64,000 bases of DNA from CBDAQD01 sp965275905 (GTDB taxonomy: Bacteria; Pseudomonadota; Alphaproteobacteria; Rhizobiales; JAJFHC01), in NCBI GenBank assembly GCA_965275905.1, contig CBDHYJ010000083.1:62001-126000 (forward strand). The letters are read 5' to 3'. Below the pieces are notes generated by a model. That model was not told where the DNA came from. It did no database searches and saw nothing but the letters and a program-made list of their open reading frames with translations. The translations under genes were made by a program, and so were the position numbers. Numbering within the stretch: position 1 is the stretch's first letter; every line of letters begins with the position of its first letter. Below, piece by piece: positions 8,652 to 17,181 of this stretch.

Positions 8652-9536
8652 ATGGACACGATAGAAGGCATGCGCACCTTTGCGGCAGTGGCCACCGAAG
8701 GCTCCTTCACGGCCGCCGCCAAGCGCCTGAACATCACGACAAAGCTCGCCAGCAAATATGTCCGGCAGCTCGAGGAGCGGCTCGGCGCACAGCTCTTCAA
8801 CCGCACGACGCGCAGCGTCGTGCTGACCGATGTCGGCAGCGCCTATCTCGACAGGTGCCGCCCCCTGCTCGACCAGTTCGACGAACTCGAGGCTGTCGTC
8901 CAGGAACGGCAGTCTGAGCTGGCCGGACCGATCCGGGTCACCGCCCCGACCGGTTTCGGCAGCGCCAATCTGATCGCCGCCCTCGCCCCCTTCCTCGACG
9001 AGCATCCGAAAGTTTCCGTCGATCTCCATCTGACCGACCAGCGGGTCTCCGTCGTGGAAGAAGGATTCGACCTGGCAATACGGATCGCAACGCTCCAGGA
9101 TTCAACATTGATCGCCCGGAAGCTCAAGGACATGCGCCTCGTGGTCTGTGCATCCCCCGGCTATCTCGAGCGGCATGGCGAGCCGGCGCACCCGACCGCT
9201 CTGGCCACGCACAACTGCCTGATCCCCGAAGCGCAGATCGAGCCGGCCAACTGGCGGTTCAATGTCAACGGCGAGGACATTGCGGTACGCGTGTCGGGGG
9301 CCTTCCACGCGAACGCACCCCGGGCCATAGCGGAGATGGCCGTGCGCGGACTGGGGATTGGGCGGTGTCCCCACTACGCAATCGAACATCTTCTCGAAAC
9401 CGGTGCGCTGAAGGCACTGTTCGAAAAGAACGAGACGGTGGAACTCGGTCTCTATGCGCTCTATCCGCCCAACCGGCATCTGACGGCACGCGTCCGGGCC
9501 CTGATCGACCATCTGGTGAAGGTGTTCGGCAACTGA
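8652..9536 (+). CDS. LysR family transcriptional regulator
   Basis: A 294-residue LysR-type regulator. The N-terminal winged helix-turn-helix covers about residues 1-60 (MDTIEGMRTFAAVA start, then the NRTTRSV wing), followed by the periplasmic-binding-like effector domain. The family usually controls a divergently transcribed neighbour, here the GST / redox fusion pair, and its own promoter. The intergenic stretch 8483-8651 would hold the operator; I could not fix a single convincing T-N11-A site. The effector is unknown. The sequence resembles the DsdA/AaeR-like group that often regulates oxidoreductases and GSTs, an inference only. Confidence 0.92.
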   Translation: MDTIEGMRTFAAVATEGSFTAAAKRLNITTKLASKYVRQLEERLGAQLFNRTTRSVVLTDVGSAYLDRCRPLLDQFDELEAVVQERQSELAGPIRVTAPTGFGSANLIAALAPFLDEHPKVSVDLHLTDQRVSVVEEGFDLAIRIATLQDSTLIARKLKDMRLVVCASPGYLERHGEPAHPTALATHNCLIPEAQIEPANWRFNVNGEDIAVRVSGAFHANAPRAIAEMAVRGLGIGRCPHYAIEHLLETGALKALFEKNETVELGLYALYPPNRHLTARVRALIDHLVKVFGN

Positions 9537-9568
9537 ATAATCCCGGATCGCTGCAGGTCCGGCAGCGC

Positions 9569-10180
9569 CTACTCGAAAATCGCGATCTTCAGGATGTCGA
9601 CCATTGTGGCATGGGCATCTTCGGTACCGGTATTCGTGATCTTGTGATCCCGGTCGCCCCGGTACCGCAGCGTCTGACCGGCCTTGACCACGCGCGTCTC
9701 GCCGGCGACCTCGACCTCCAGTTCGCCTTTCAGAACGCTGAGATTCTCGACGCAGCCCGGCTGATGGGGCTCTGACTCCAGCACGCCGCCGGGTTTGGCC
9801 CGAAAATCGTACCACTGCACCGTATCGACCACGTTGAGCCAGCCGATGATCGCAAGCGTGCACAGGCCGTCCTCGCTGGTCAGCACCGGGATCGCATTGC
9901 GTCCGGCGCATTCCACGAAGTTGCTCGCGTCGTCATTGCGCAGAACGTCCTCGATGGTCGTGTCCAGCGCCTGGCTGATTCTGCCGACGGTCCCGATCGT
10001 CGGGTTGGTCTCGTTGCGTTCAATCTGGGAAATGATCGACTTGGCAACGCCCGACTGCTCGGACAGTTCCCCGAGCGACATGTTGTAGGCTTTCCGCAAC
10101 CTCTGGATCGTCTTGCCGAGCCGGGGCGGCACTTCCAGCGCCCCATCCTTGCCCGATCGCCGAGTCGGTTGTCTCGCCAT
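9569..10180 (-). CDS. XRE family regulator with C-terminal cupin domain (candidate sulfur regulator)
   Basis: The 203-residue protein has an N-terminal XRE helix-turn-helix at about residues 24-80 (LGELSEQSGVAKSIISQIE is the recognition region) and a C-terminal cupin barrel at about 125-200 that probably senses a small ligand. Such proteins often repress or activate metabolic operons. It is transcribed away from the ferredoxin-cys operon. A GTTC-N8-GAAC palindrome lies 26 bases upstream of its start, and the same motif is found before the cys operon and before rhodanese-metZ. This suggests that it autoregulates and controls sulfur assimilation. DNA binding by this protein to those sites is inference. 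Confidence 0.88.
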   Translation of the reverse strand: MARQPTRRSGKDGALEVPPRLGKTIQRLRKAYNMSLGELSEQSGVAKSIISQIERNETNPTIGTVGRISQALDTTIEDVLRNDDASNFVECAGRNAIPVLTSEDGLCTLAIIGWLNVVDTVQWYDFRAKPGGVLESEPHQPGCVENLSVLKGELEVEVAGETRVVKAGQTLRYRGDRDHKITNTGTEDAHATMVDILKIAIFE

Positions 10181-10205
10181 GATTGTTCCTTATATCTTCC
10201 ATTGC

Positions 10206-10221
10206 GTTCGTTAAAAAGAAC
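10206..10221. promoter_or_regulatory. Palindromic operator candidate, copy 1 (XRE-cupin promoter)
   Basis: Sequence GTTCGTTAAAAAGAAC, with one more matching pair outside (C...G at 10205 and 10222). It lies 26 bases upstream of the XRE-cupin ATG at 10180, a position suited to autoregulation. The two other copies are at 10328-10343 and 20486-20501. No other gene in the window is known by me to carry it, but I did not scan every base by computer. Confidence 0.6.
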
Positions 10222-10327
10222 GACTATATTCCCCAAATCAGCGAGGAGAACGTCAGATCGCCGCAATATAGCGCAATATGACGAAGTTTCCCGCACAAAA
10301 CCTGACGGTATCGTTACCACCGAATTC

Positions 10328-10343
10328 GTTCGTTAATCCGAAC
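10328..10343. promoter_or_regulatory. Palindromic operator candidate, copy 2 (ferredoxin-cys operon promoter)
   Basis: Sequence GTTCGTTAATCCGAAC, sharing GTTCGTTAA with copy 1. It lies about 100 bases upstream of the ferredoxin ATG at 10444. The shared half-sites GTTC / GAAC and constant 8-base spacing argue for one dimeric regulator binding both divergent promoters. Confidence 0.6.
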
Positions 10344-10443
10344 AACGTGATGGCAAAGCCCGAAGGTCACCAGAATGAACGCAGTTTGGCCCCAGTTCAA
10401 GGCCAAGCAACCGACAAACGGAACGGAACACGGGAAGTCCACA

Positions 10444-10761
10444 ATGGGTATCATCAAAGTCACCGACCACGAAGGCAGCACCTATCACCTCGATGCAGTC
10501 CCCGGTTGGCGCGTCATGGAAATCATCCGTGAGCACGGACTCCCAATGGACGCCATCTGCGGCGGCGCTTGTGAATGCGGAACCTGCCATGTCCACGTAT
10601 CGCCGGAATGGTCCGGGACGCTGCATCCGCCACGCGATGAGGAAGAGGATACGCTCGACGAGGTGCCCGGGCTCAGCGAGACGTCCCGTTTGAGCTGCCA
10701 GATCATATGGTCCGAGGAACTCGACGGTCTCGAGATTACCATGGCCGGACTTGCCGGCTGA
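10444..10761 (+). CDS. 2Fe-2S ferredoxin (adrenodoxin type)
   Basis: A 105-residue soluble ferredoxin with the cluster ligands Cys39, Cys45, Cys48 and Cys85 (C-x5-C-x2-C and a distant fourth), the adrenodoxin/ISC-type pattern. It opens the sulfate-assimilation operon, 18 bases before cysG, and no flavoprotein subunit cysJ is nearby, so it may supply electrons to the sulfite reductase. The start at 10444 gives the usual family N-terminus; the upstream ATG at 10375 adds residues that do not look conserved. A candidate operator lies at 10328-10343. Confidence 0.9.
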   Translation: MGIIKVTDHEGSTYHLDAVPGWRVMEIIREHGLPMDAICGGACECGTCHVHVSPEWSGTLHPPRDEEEDTLDEVPGLSETSRLSCQIIWSEELDGLEITMAGLAG

Positions 10762-10779
10762 CCGACCGGAGAACATGAC

Positions 10780-12255
10780 ATGAAGTACTTTCCTGTTTTC
10801 CTCGACCTTGACGGCCGGAAGGTTGTTGCGGTCGGCAACACAGAAGAGGTCGCCCAGAAACTGCGGCTGGTCCTCAAGACCGGCGCGCACGTCCTGGTCA
10901 TTGCCGAAGAGCTTAACGACGAGTTGTCGGGCTTGTTCGAGACCGGCCGTATCTCCTGGACGACAAGACCGTTCATTGAAGGGGACGTCCACGGTGCCGC
11001 CCTGGTATATGCAGCATCCGGAGACAGCGTGACGGACGCCAGGGTCTCGGCAGCGGCCAGACGCCACAACGTTCCGGTCAACGTCGTCGACTCGCCGGAC
11101 CTTTGCAGCTTCTACACACCCGCGATTGTCGATCGTGATCCGGTTGTCGTGGCGATCGGAACGGAAGGAACGGCCCCGGTCCTGGCGCGCCGCATCAAGG
11201 CGCACCTGGAATCCTGGCTGCCCCCGGCATTGGGTACGCTCGCCTGCAGGGCCGACCGCCTGCGCGAGCGGATTGCCGAAGCGCTGCCGGAGGGCGCGGC
11301 CCGGCGACAGTTCTGGGGCAGTTTTTTCTTCGGACGGATCCGCGACCGCTTTCTCGCCGGTGACGAGGCCGGATATGAAGCCGCGCTCGAAGACGCCATC
11401 AATGATGAAAGCCGTAGCGCAAGCGCTGACAAAGTCGGAAGTGTTTCCCTCGTCGGCGCAGGGCCCGGCGATCCGGACCTTCTGACGCTCAAGGCGCAGC
11501 GGCGTCTGCAGGAAGCCGATGTCATCGTCTATGACCGGCTCGTCGGCAAGGACGTCCTGGAATATGCCCGCCGCGACGCCATCCGCATCTCCGTCGGAAA
11601 GACACCCGGAAAGCGGTCGATCCGTCAGGACGAGATCAACGCCATTCTGATCGATCACGCCCTTCGGGGACAGATCGTCGTCCGGCTGAAGGGCGGCGAC
11701 CCCTACATCTTTGGCCGCGGCGGCGAGGAACAGGCCGCTCTGGAAGCGCTTGATATCCCGGTCGAGATCGTTCCGGGGATCACGGCTGCCGCCGCCTGCG
11801 CCGCATCAATCAAGCTCCCGCTGACAACACGCGGCGAACATCGGAGCTTCACGCTGCTGACCGGCATGACGGAAGACGGAGCGGCCGAACACAACTGGAT
11901 CAGGCTGGCTGAACCGGGTGCCGCTTTTGCCGTCTACATGGGTGTCGGGAAATCCGGCCACATCGAGCAACGCCTGCTTGAAGCCGGAATAGACCCGTCC
12001 ACCCCTGTGGTCGTTGTCGAAAACGGAACCCTGCCCAACGAGAAATGTGTTGCCACCAGAATTGACCAGCTTCGCCGCACCATTCGCCGCGAAGCAATCA
12101 AGGGACCGGCCATCATCTATGTCGGCCTGCGGTGGCCTGCCACGGCGAAAGCAATCGAAAGACCCGTCGAGAACGCGGGATCGGAGGTCATTCCCTTCCC
12201 CGTCATTCCGAGAAAGCCGGGCCAGCCGGCAGTCCCCGAGGAGGTGGCATTATGA
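10780..12255 (+). CDS. cysG: Siroheme synthase (precorrin-2 dehydrogenase/ferrochelatase plus uroporphyrinogen-III methyltransferase)
   Basis: A 491-residue fused CysG that makes siroheme for sulfite reductase. Residues about 1-200 are the Met8/CysG dehydrogenase-chelatase part; residues about 220-460 are the SAM-dependent methyltransferase with VGAGPGDPDLLTL, YDRLV and GRGGEE motifs intact. The Asp of NVVD near residue 107, matching the catalytic Asp of enteric CysG, is kept. However, the glycine-rich NAD loop usually read as GGG-x-VA is here NTE-E-VA, so dehydrogenase activity may be weak or use a different mode. The stop overlaps the DUF2849 start (ATGA), indicating coupling in the operon. 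Confidence 0.93.
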   Translation: MKYFPVFLDLDGRKVVAVGNTEEVAQKLRLVLKTGAHVLVIAEELNDELSGLFETGRISWTTRPFIEGDVHGAALVYAASGDSVTDARVSAAARRHNVPVNVVDSPDLCSFYTPAIVDRDPVVVAIGTEGTAPVLARRIKAHLESWLPPALGTLACRADRLRERIAEALPEGAARRQFWGSFFFGRIRDRFLAGDEAGYEAALEDAINDESRSASADKVGSVSLVGAGPGDPDLLTLKAQRRLQEADVIVYDRLVGKDVLEYARRDAIRISVGKTPGKRSIRQDEINAILIDHALRGQIVVRLKGGDPYIFGRGGEEQAALEALDIPVEIVPGITAAAACAASIKLPLTTRGEHRSFTLLTGMTEDGAAEHNWIRLAEPGAAFAVYMGVGKSGHIEQRLLEAGIDPSTPVVVVENGTLPNEKCVATRIDQLRRTIRREAIKGPAIIYVGLRWPATAKAIERPVENAGSEVIPFPVIPRKPGQPAVPEEVAL

Positions 12256-12587
12256 TTGGCAAGGCGCTGACCGCAAATTCTCTACATTCAGGCGTCGTCG
12301 TTTTCCTGACGCGTGCCGGCACCTGGTCCGAGGACATCAATGACGCGTGCGTCGCGGAGGAAATGCAGGCCTGGTCCGCCCTCGAACTCAAGGGAGAGGC
12401 TGACAAGACCGCAAACCTGATCGTCGACCCGTATCTGATCGAGGTCGAGAAGACCGATGCCGGAGCCAGACCTGCGCATATCCGGGAACGCATCCGTACG
12501 CTCGGGCCAACGATCCGAACCGATCTCGGAAAACAGGGCAGCGGCATCGGCGGATCCCTCGGGCCTGTTGAACTCGGAGAAAGCTGA
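12252..12587 (+). CDS. DUF2849 domain-containing protein
   Basis: A 111-residue protein of the DUF2849 family, which in alphaproteobacteria is almost always placed between cysG and the sulfite reductase gene. The start ATG at 12252 overlaps the cysG stop by four bases, and it ends three bases before cysI. No catalytic motif, membrane segment or signal peptide is visible; the sequence is moderately acidic. A helper role in sulfite reduction (assembly, electron transfer or regulation) is inferred from the constant gene order only. Confidence 0.85.
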   Translation: MIGKALTANSLHSGVVVFLTRAGTWSEDINDACVAEEMQAWSALELKGEADKTANLIVDPYLIEVEKTDAGARPAHIRERIRTLGPTIRTDLGKQGSGIGGSLGPVELGES

Positions 12588-12590
12588 TCA

Positions 12591-14248
12591 ATGTACCGTT
12601 ACGACGAATTTGACGACCGCTTCGTGCGGGAACGGGTGGCCCAGTTCCGCGAACAGGTCGCGAGACGTGTTGCCGGCGAAATCACCGAGGAAGAGTTCAA
12701 GCCGCTGCGGCTGATGAACGGACTCTATCTTCAGCTTCACGCCTACATGCTCCGCGTTGCCATTCCCTACGGCACGCTGTCATCGGCCCAGTTGCGGCAG
12801 TTGGCCTACATCGCCGAGAAATATGACCGCGGCTACGGCCATTTCACCACGCGCCAGAACATTCAGTACAACTGGCCAAAACTGGAAGAAGTGCCGGATC
12901 TCCTTGACGACCTCGCCGATGTCGAGATGCACGCCATTCAGACCAGCGGCAATTGCATCCGCAATGTCACGTCCGACCAGTGGGCCGGCGTTGCGGCTGA
13001 CGAGATCGCCGACCCGCGCCCCATCTGCGAGCTGATCCGCCAGTGGTCGAGCCTTCATCCCGAGTTCGCCTACCTGCCGCGCAAGTTCAAGATCGCGGTC
13101 ACCGGCTCGCCGAATGATCGTGCCGCCGTGAAGGTCCACGACATCGGCCTGAGAATGCACCGCAACGACGCGGGCGAACCGGGCTATGAGGTGATCGTCG
13201 GCGGCGGCCAGGGCCGCACGCCCATGATCGGCGTCACCGTGCGCGAGTGGTTGGCGGAGGCTGATCTCCTGCCTTATCTCGAGGCCATCATGCGGGTCTA
13301 CAACCTGCTGGGACGCCGCGACAACAAGTACAAGGCGCGGATCAAGATCCTCGTCCACGAGACCGGCGCGGAGGAATTCGCCGCCTGGTTGAGGAAGAGT
13401 TCGCACGGATCGACGGTCCCGCCGTGGCAGCCGATCGCCCGCGAGCTGGAACGGATCTGGACCTATTTTGCGCAGCCGGACTATGAGGACCTGCCGGAAC
13501 GCGACCGCGCGCTGGATCTGACACGTCTCGAAAACCGCGAATTCGATTTCTGGGTTCGTGCGAATGTCGCGCCTCACAAGATTCGCGGCTACGCCATCGT
13601 GCCAACATTTCACTCAAGCCGATCGGGGGCGTTCCGGGCGACGCGACGGCGGAACAGATGCGGGTGGTCGCAGACCTTGCCGACCGCTTCAGCCTTGGCG
13701 AGATCCGGGTAACGCACGAGCAGAACCTTGTGCTGCCTAGCGTCAGGCAATCGGACCTGTTCGCAGTATGGGAAGGCTTGCGCGAGGCTGATCTCGCCAC
13801 GGCGAACATCGGCCTGGTCACAGACATCATCTCCTGCCCCGGGCTCGACTATTGCGCGCTGGCGACCGCGCGGTCGATCCCGATCGCGCAGGAGATCAGC
13901 AACCGGTTCGAGAACATCAAGCGCCAGCATGACGTCGGCCCGCTCAAGATCAAGATCTCCGGCTGCATCAATGCCTGCGGACACCACCATGTGGGCCATA
14001 TCGGCATTCTCGGCGTCGACAAGAAGGGCAAGGAGTTCTACCAGATCACGCTCGGCGGCAGTGCCGACGAGAATGCATCCATCGGCAAGATCCTCGGGCC
14101 CGGTTTCTCGGGCGCCGAGATCGGCGATGCCATCGAGACCGTGGTCGACACATATCTGCAAGTCCGCGACGAAGACGAGCCGTTCATCGATACTTACCGC
14201 AGACTAGGCGCAGCACCCTTCAAGGAGGCCCTCTATGCCACTGCTTAA
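12591..14248 (+). pseudogene. cysI: Nitrite/sulfite reductase, hemoprotein (CysI-like), interrupted by a frameshift
   Basis: The gene encodes a siroheme / 4Fe-4S reductase of about 550 residues that reduces sulfite to sulfide, but it is split in two frames. The first frame runs 12591-13712 and is homologous up to the YAIV motif near 13600; the rest, from about 13604 to 14248, is in the next frame and holds all four cluster cysteines (CPGLDYC and SGCINAC). A single missing base around 13599-13606 explains it; adding one base restores a continuous protein. No slippery heptamer is visible. Because both halves show no other damage and the operon is intact, a sequencing or assembly error, or a very recent mutation, is more likely than an old pseudogene. 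Confidence 0.85.
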
Positions 14249-14747
14249 GCACGGCGAATTTGTCGAAGACGAGTGGGTGGCCCTGGACGATGAAGAAGCT
14301 TTCCCGCAGGGCGCCGACATCATCGTCAGCTTCGATCGTTTCGTGGAGGACTTCGAAAACCTGAAGGCTCACAACGGCCGCCTCGGAATCGCGCTTCCGA
14401 ACGACAGGTTGCCGGATGAGCTTGCCGGCTACCTTGACGCCGCGCATCTGGTCGTCCTGACCTTCCCGGCCTTTGCCGACGGCCGTGCATACTCGCAGGG
14501 CCGGCATATCCGGAACCACTTCGGATTTACGGGCGAAGTGCGCGCGACGGGACACGTTCTGCCGGATCAGCTTGCGATGATGCGACAGTGCGGTTTCGAC
14601 GCCTTCGAGGTGCCCGAACGACATGACCGGGACGTCTGGCAAAGAGCCGCGACCGCCATGACCTTGTCCTACCAGCGCAATTACGGACCAACACGGGGCT
14701 TTGCGCCTGCAGTGATTGATCATCTGCGGCACAGGGGCCCGGCATGA
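14235..14747 (+). CDS. DUF934 domain-containing protein
   Basis: A 170-residue protein of the DUF934 family, found next to sulfite reductase and cysH genes in proteobacteria. It overlaps the end of cysI by 14 bases and has a good AAGGAGG site at 14222-14228. Its stop overlaps the cysH start (ATGA). Segments such as FPAFADGRAYSQ and GHVLPDQLAMM are the conserved blocks. The biochemical role is not established; the context implies assimilatory sulfate or sulfite reduction. Confidence 0.87.
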   Translation: MPLLKHGEFVEDEWVALDDEEAFPQGADIIVSFDRFVEDFENLKAHNGRLGIALPNDRLPDELAGYLDAAHLVVLTFPAFADGRAYSQGRHIRNHFGFTGEVRATGHVLPDQLAMMRQCGFDAFEVPERHDRDVWQRAATAMTLSYQRNYGPTRGFAPAVIDHLRHRGPA

Positions 14748-15457
14748 GCATCGCGTTCAACGCGCTAGGCGATTTTCAGGATCTTGACGGCCCCGCCCTG
14801 CTCGGTCCGCTCATTCGCGACATCTTCCCCGGCCGCATCGCGCTCGTTTCCTCGTTCGGAGCGGAGGCGGCGGTTCTGCTGCATATGGTTGCCGGTATCG
14901 ACACGGCAACGCCGGTGATCTTCCTCGACACCGGGAAGTTGTTCGAAGAAACCCTGGCCCACCGTGACCGTCTGGTCCGGGAATTCGGTCTGACCGACGT
15001 GCGTACGGTCGAGCCGCTGGCAAGCGACACCGCGGGTCTCGATCCGTCAGGCACGCTGTGGCAGCGAAATCCGGACCGATGCTGCGCAATCCGCAAGGTC
15101 GAACCGCTTGAGCGGGCGCTTCAGGGCTTTCAGGCCTGGATCACCGGGCGCAAGAGGTTCCACGGCGGAACCCGTGAAGCCCTGCCGCAGATCGAACTGG
15201 CCGACTGGCGGATCAAGGTGAACCCGCTGGCGAACTGGTCACATGCGCAGGTGTCGGAGTATCTGAAACGGCACGATCTCCCAGCGCACCCGCTGGTCGC
15301 GAAAGGCTACCCGTCGATCGGATGCGTTCCGTGCACGGCGCCTTCGACAGGTGACGCCGGCTCCCGGGACGGCCGCTGGACCGGCCGGGAGAAAACCGAG
15401 TGCGGCATTCACTGGACCGCCAACGGCAGGCCGATGCAGATCAACGCATCGACTTGA
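14744..15457 (+). CDS. cysH: Phosphoadenylyl-/adenylyl-sulfate reductase
   Basis: A 237-residue assimilatory reductase that converts activated sulfate (APS or PAPS) to sulfite with thioredoxin. It carries the 4Fe-4S cluster ligands Cys113-Cys114 and Cys194-x2-Cys197, which point to the APS-reducing type, and the catalytic Cys220 in the TECGIH motif. It begins with an ATGA overlap to DUF934 and closes the cys operon. The ATP sulfurylase genes are not in the window. Confidence 0.93.
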   Translation: MSIAFNALGDFQDLDGPALLGPLIRDIFPGRIALVSSFGAEAAVLLHMVAGIDTATPVIFLDTGKLFEETLAHRDRLVREFGLTDVRTVEPLASDTAGLDPSGTLWQRNPDRCCAIRKVEPLERALQGFQAWITGRKRFHGGTREALPQIELADWRIKVNPLANWSHAQVSEYLKRHDLPAHPLVAKGYPSIGCVPCTAPSTGDAGSRDGRWTGREKTECGIHWTANGRPMQINAST

Positions 15458-15563
15458 ATTCTGGGGCCCATCTTGACGCCAGCATCAACCGCCTGACTGT
15501 CAGACCCTTCCCCGGCCCGGGATATCCGACTAGCATCGGTGGCTATGGTCTGAGGTACGGGCG

Positions 15564-17177
15564 ATGGCGGAAGCGGCAGTTTCAGAATTTGACTTTGTGG
15601 TCGTCGGTGCAGGTACCGCCGGTTGCGCGCTGGCCAACCGTCTTTCCGAGAACGGCCGGCACACGGTTGCCCTGCTCGAGGCCGGCGGCAAGGATACGTA
15701 TCACTGGATCCACATTCCGGTCGGTTATCTCTATTGCATGGGCCATCCGGAAATCGACTGGGGATACAGGACAGAAGCGGAAGCCGGTCTCAATGGCCGT
15801 GCGCTCAACTACCCCCGCGGCCGGGTGCTTGGGGGATGCTCCTCGATCAACGGCATGATCTACATGCGCGGCCAGGCCCGCGATTACGATCACTGGCGCC
15901 AGCTCGGCAATACCGGATGGGGCTGGGAGGACGTGCTGCCCTATTTCAAGAAGTCGGAAGACTATTATGCCGGTGGCGACGAGATGCACGGCGCAGGCGG
16001 AGAATGGCGGGTCGAAGAGCAGCGGCTGTCATGGGAGGTTCTGGACGCCTTCAGGGATGCAGCTGAATGCATCGGTATCCCGAAGGTCGAGGACTTCAAT
16101 CGCGGCGACAATGAAGGATCGTCCTATTTCCGGGTAAACCAGAAAAAGGGATGGCGCTGGAACACGTCGAAGGCCTTCCTGCGGCCAGCCGCCGGCAGGA
16201 AGAACCTCTCCGTCATTACCCATGCGATGGCGCGCGGAGTGTCGATTTCCGACGGTAAGGCCTCGGCCGTTCTGGCCGACGTCGCCGGCGCGCAACACGA
16301 ATTCACAGCCCGCAAGGAAATCGTCCTCTGTGCAGGCTCAATCGGATCGGTCCAGATCCTGGAGCTTTCCGGCATCGGCAATCCGGAGATTCTCAGGCAG
16401 AACGATATAGATGTCGCACTGGATCGCCCAAACGTGGGTGAAAACCTCCAGGATCACCTGCAACTGCGCGCCATCTTCAAGGTCGAGGGCGTCGAGACCC
16501 TGAACCAGCGTGCGGGCTCTCTGCTCGGCAAGATCGGCATCGGACTTGAATACATGCTCTCGCGTTCAGGCCCGATGTCCATGGCCCCAAGCCAGCTCGG
16601 CGTGTTCGCGAAATCCGACCCGGCGTTCGAGACCGCCAACGTGCAGTACCACGTTCAGCCGTTGTCCCTCGACAAGTTCGGCGACCCGCTCCACGACTTC
16701 CCGGCGATAACGGCGAGCGTCTGCAACCTCAGACCCGAGAGCCGGGGCACGGTCCACATTACATCCGCGGATGCGAACGACCATCCCGCGATCAGACCGA
16801 ACTACCTTACGGCCGAATTGGACCGGCTGGTGGCGGCACAGTCCATCCGTCTCACCCGCAGGATTGTCGAACAGCCGCCGATGCAAGCGTACAGCCCGGC
16901 CGAATACCTGCCTGGCGACGGACTTCAGAGCGACGAAGAACTGGCGCATGCCGCAGGCGACATCGGGACCACGATCTTCCATCCGGTGGGGACCTGCCGC
17001 ATGGGCGCGGATGAGGAATCCGTGGTCGATCCGGAACTCAAAGTTCGCGGCATCGGCAATCTTCGTGTTGCCGATGCTTCCGTCATGCCGACGATCACAT
17101 CCGGAAACACCAACTCTCCGGCATTGATGATCGCCGAGAAGGCGGCAGACATGATCCTGGCAACCGCAGGGGCCTGA
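15564..17177 (+). CDS. GMC family oxidoreductase (choline dehydrogenase-like)
   Basis: A 537-residue FAD-dependent alcohol dehydrogenase of the glucose-methanol-choline family. The N-terminal dinucleotide motif GAGTAGCALANRL is near residue 14, the GMC signature GRVLGGCSSING near residue 90, and the catalytic His is in FHPVGTCRMG near residue 475. The C-terminal TSGNTNSPALMIAEKAA block is typical. The substrate is an unspecified alcohol; choline is possible but betaine genes are absent. It starts 106 bases after cysH, with a GAGGT site upstream of ATG 15564, and converges with the ankyrin gene. Confidence 0.9.
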   Translation: MAEAAVSEFDFVVVGAGTAGCALANRLSENGRHTVALLEAGGKDTYHWIHIPVGYLYCMGHPEIDWGYRTEAEAGLNGRALNYPRGRVLGGCSSINGMIYMRGQARDYDHWRQLGNTGWGWEDVLPYFKKSEDYYAGGDEMHGAGGEWRVEEQRLSWEVLDAFRDAAECIGIPKVEDFNRGDNEGSSYFRVNQKKGWRWNTSKAFLRPAAGRKNLSVITHAMARGVSISDGKASAVLADVAGAQHEFTARKEIVLCAGSIGSVQILELSGIGNPEILRQNDIDVALDRPNVGENLQDHLQLRAIFKVEGVETLNQRAGSLLGKIGIGLEYMLSRSGPMSMAPSQLGVFAKSDPAFETANVQYHVQPLSLDKFGDPLHDFPAITASVCNLRPESRGTVHITSADANDHPAIRPNYLTAELDRLVAAQSIRLTRRIVEQPPMQAYSPAEYLPGDGLQSDEELAHAAGDIGTTIFHPVGTCRMGADEESVVDPELKVRGIGNLRVADASVMPTITSGNTNSPALMIAEKAADMILATAGA

Positions 17178-17181
17178 CCCG

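Larger units (their letters stand above)
10181..10443. promoter_or_regulatory. Divergent regulatory region between the XRE-cupin gene and the ferredoxin-cys operon
   Basis: This 263-base stretch has no gene and separates two divergent transcription units. It is AT-richer than its flanks and holds two copies of the GTTC-N8-GAAC palindrome, one close to each start, listed separately. An ATG at 10375 in the ferredoxin frame would lengthen that protein by 23 non-homologous residues, so I treat 10375-10443 as leader sequence. Confidence 0.6.

Noticed and set aside
10206..10221. LexA/SOS box of alphaproteobacteria (GTTC-N7-GTTC)
   Set aside because: The second half-site here is GAAC with eight-base spacing, an inverted and not a direct repeat, and the genes are not DNA repair genes.
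10333..11658. 441-codon minus-strand open frame
   Set aside because: Antisense to ferredoxin and cysG; no motif and it would cross the operator region.
13595..13610. Programmed ribosomal frameshift in cysI
   Set aside because: No slippery heptamer, stimulatory hairpin or internal Shine-Dalgarno is evident, and this gene is not known to use recoding.
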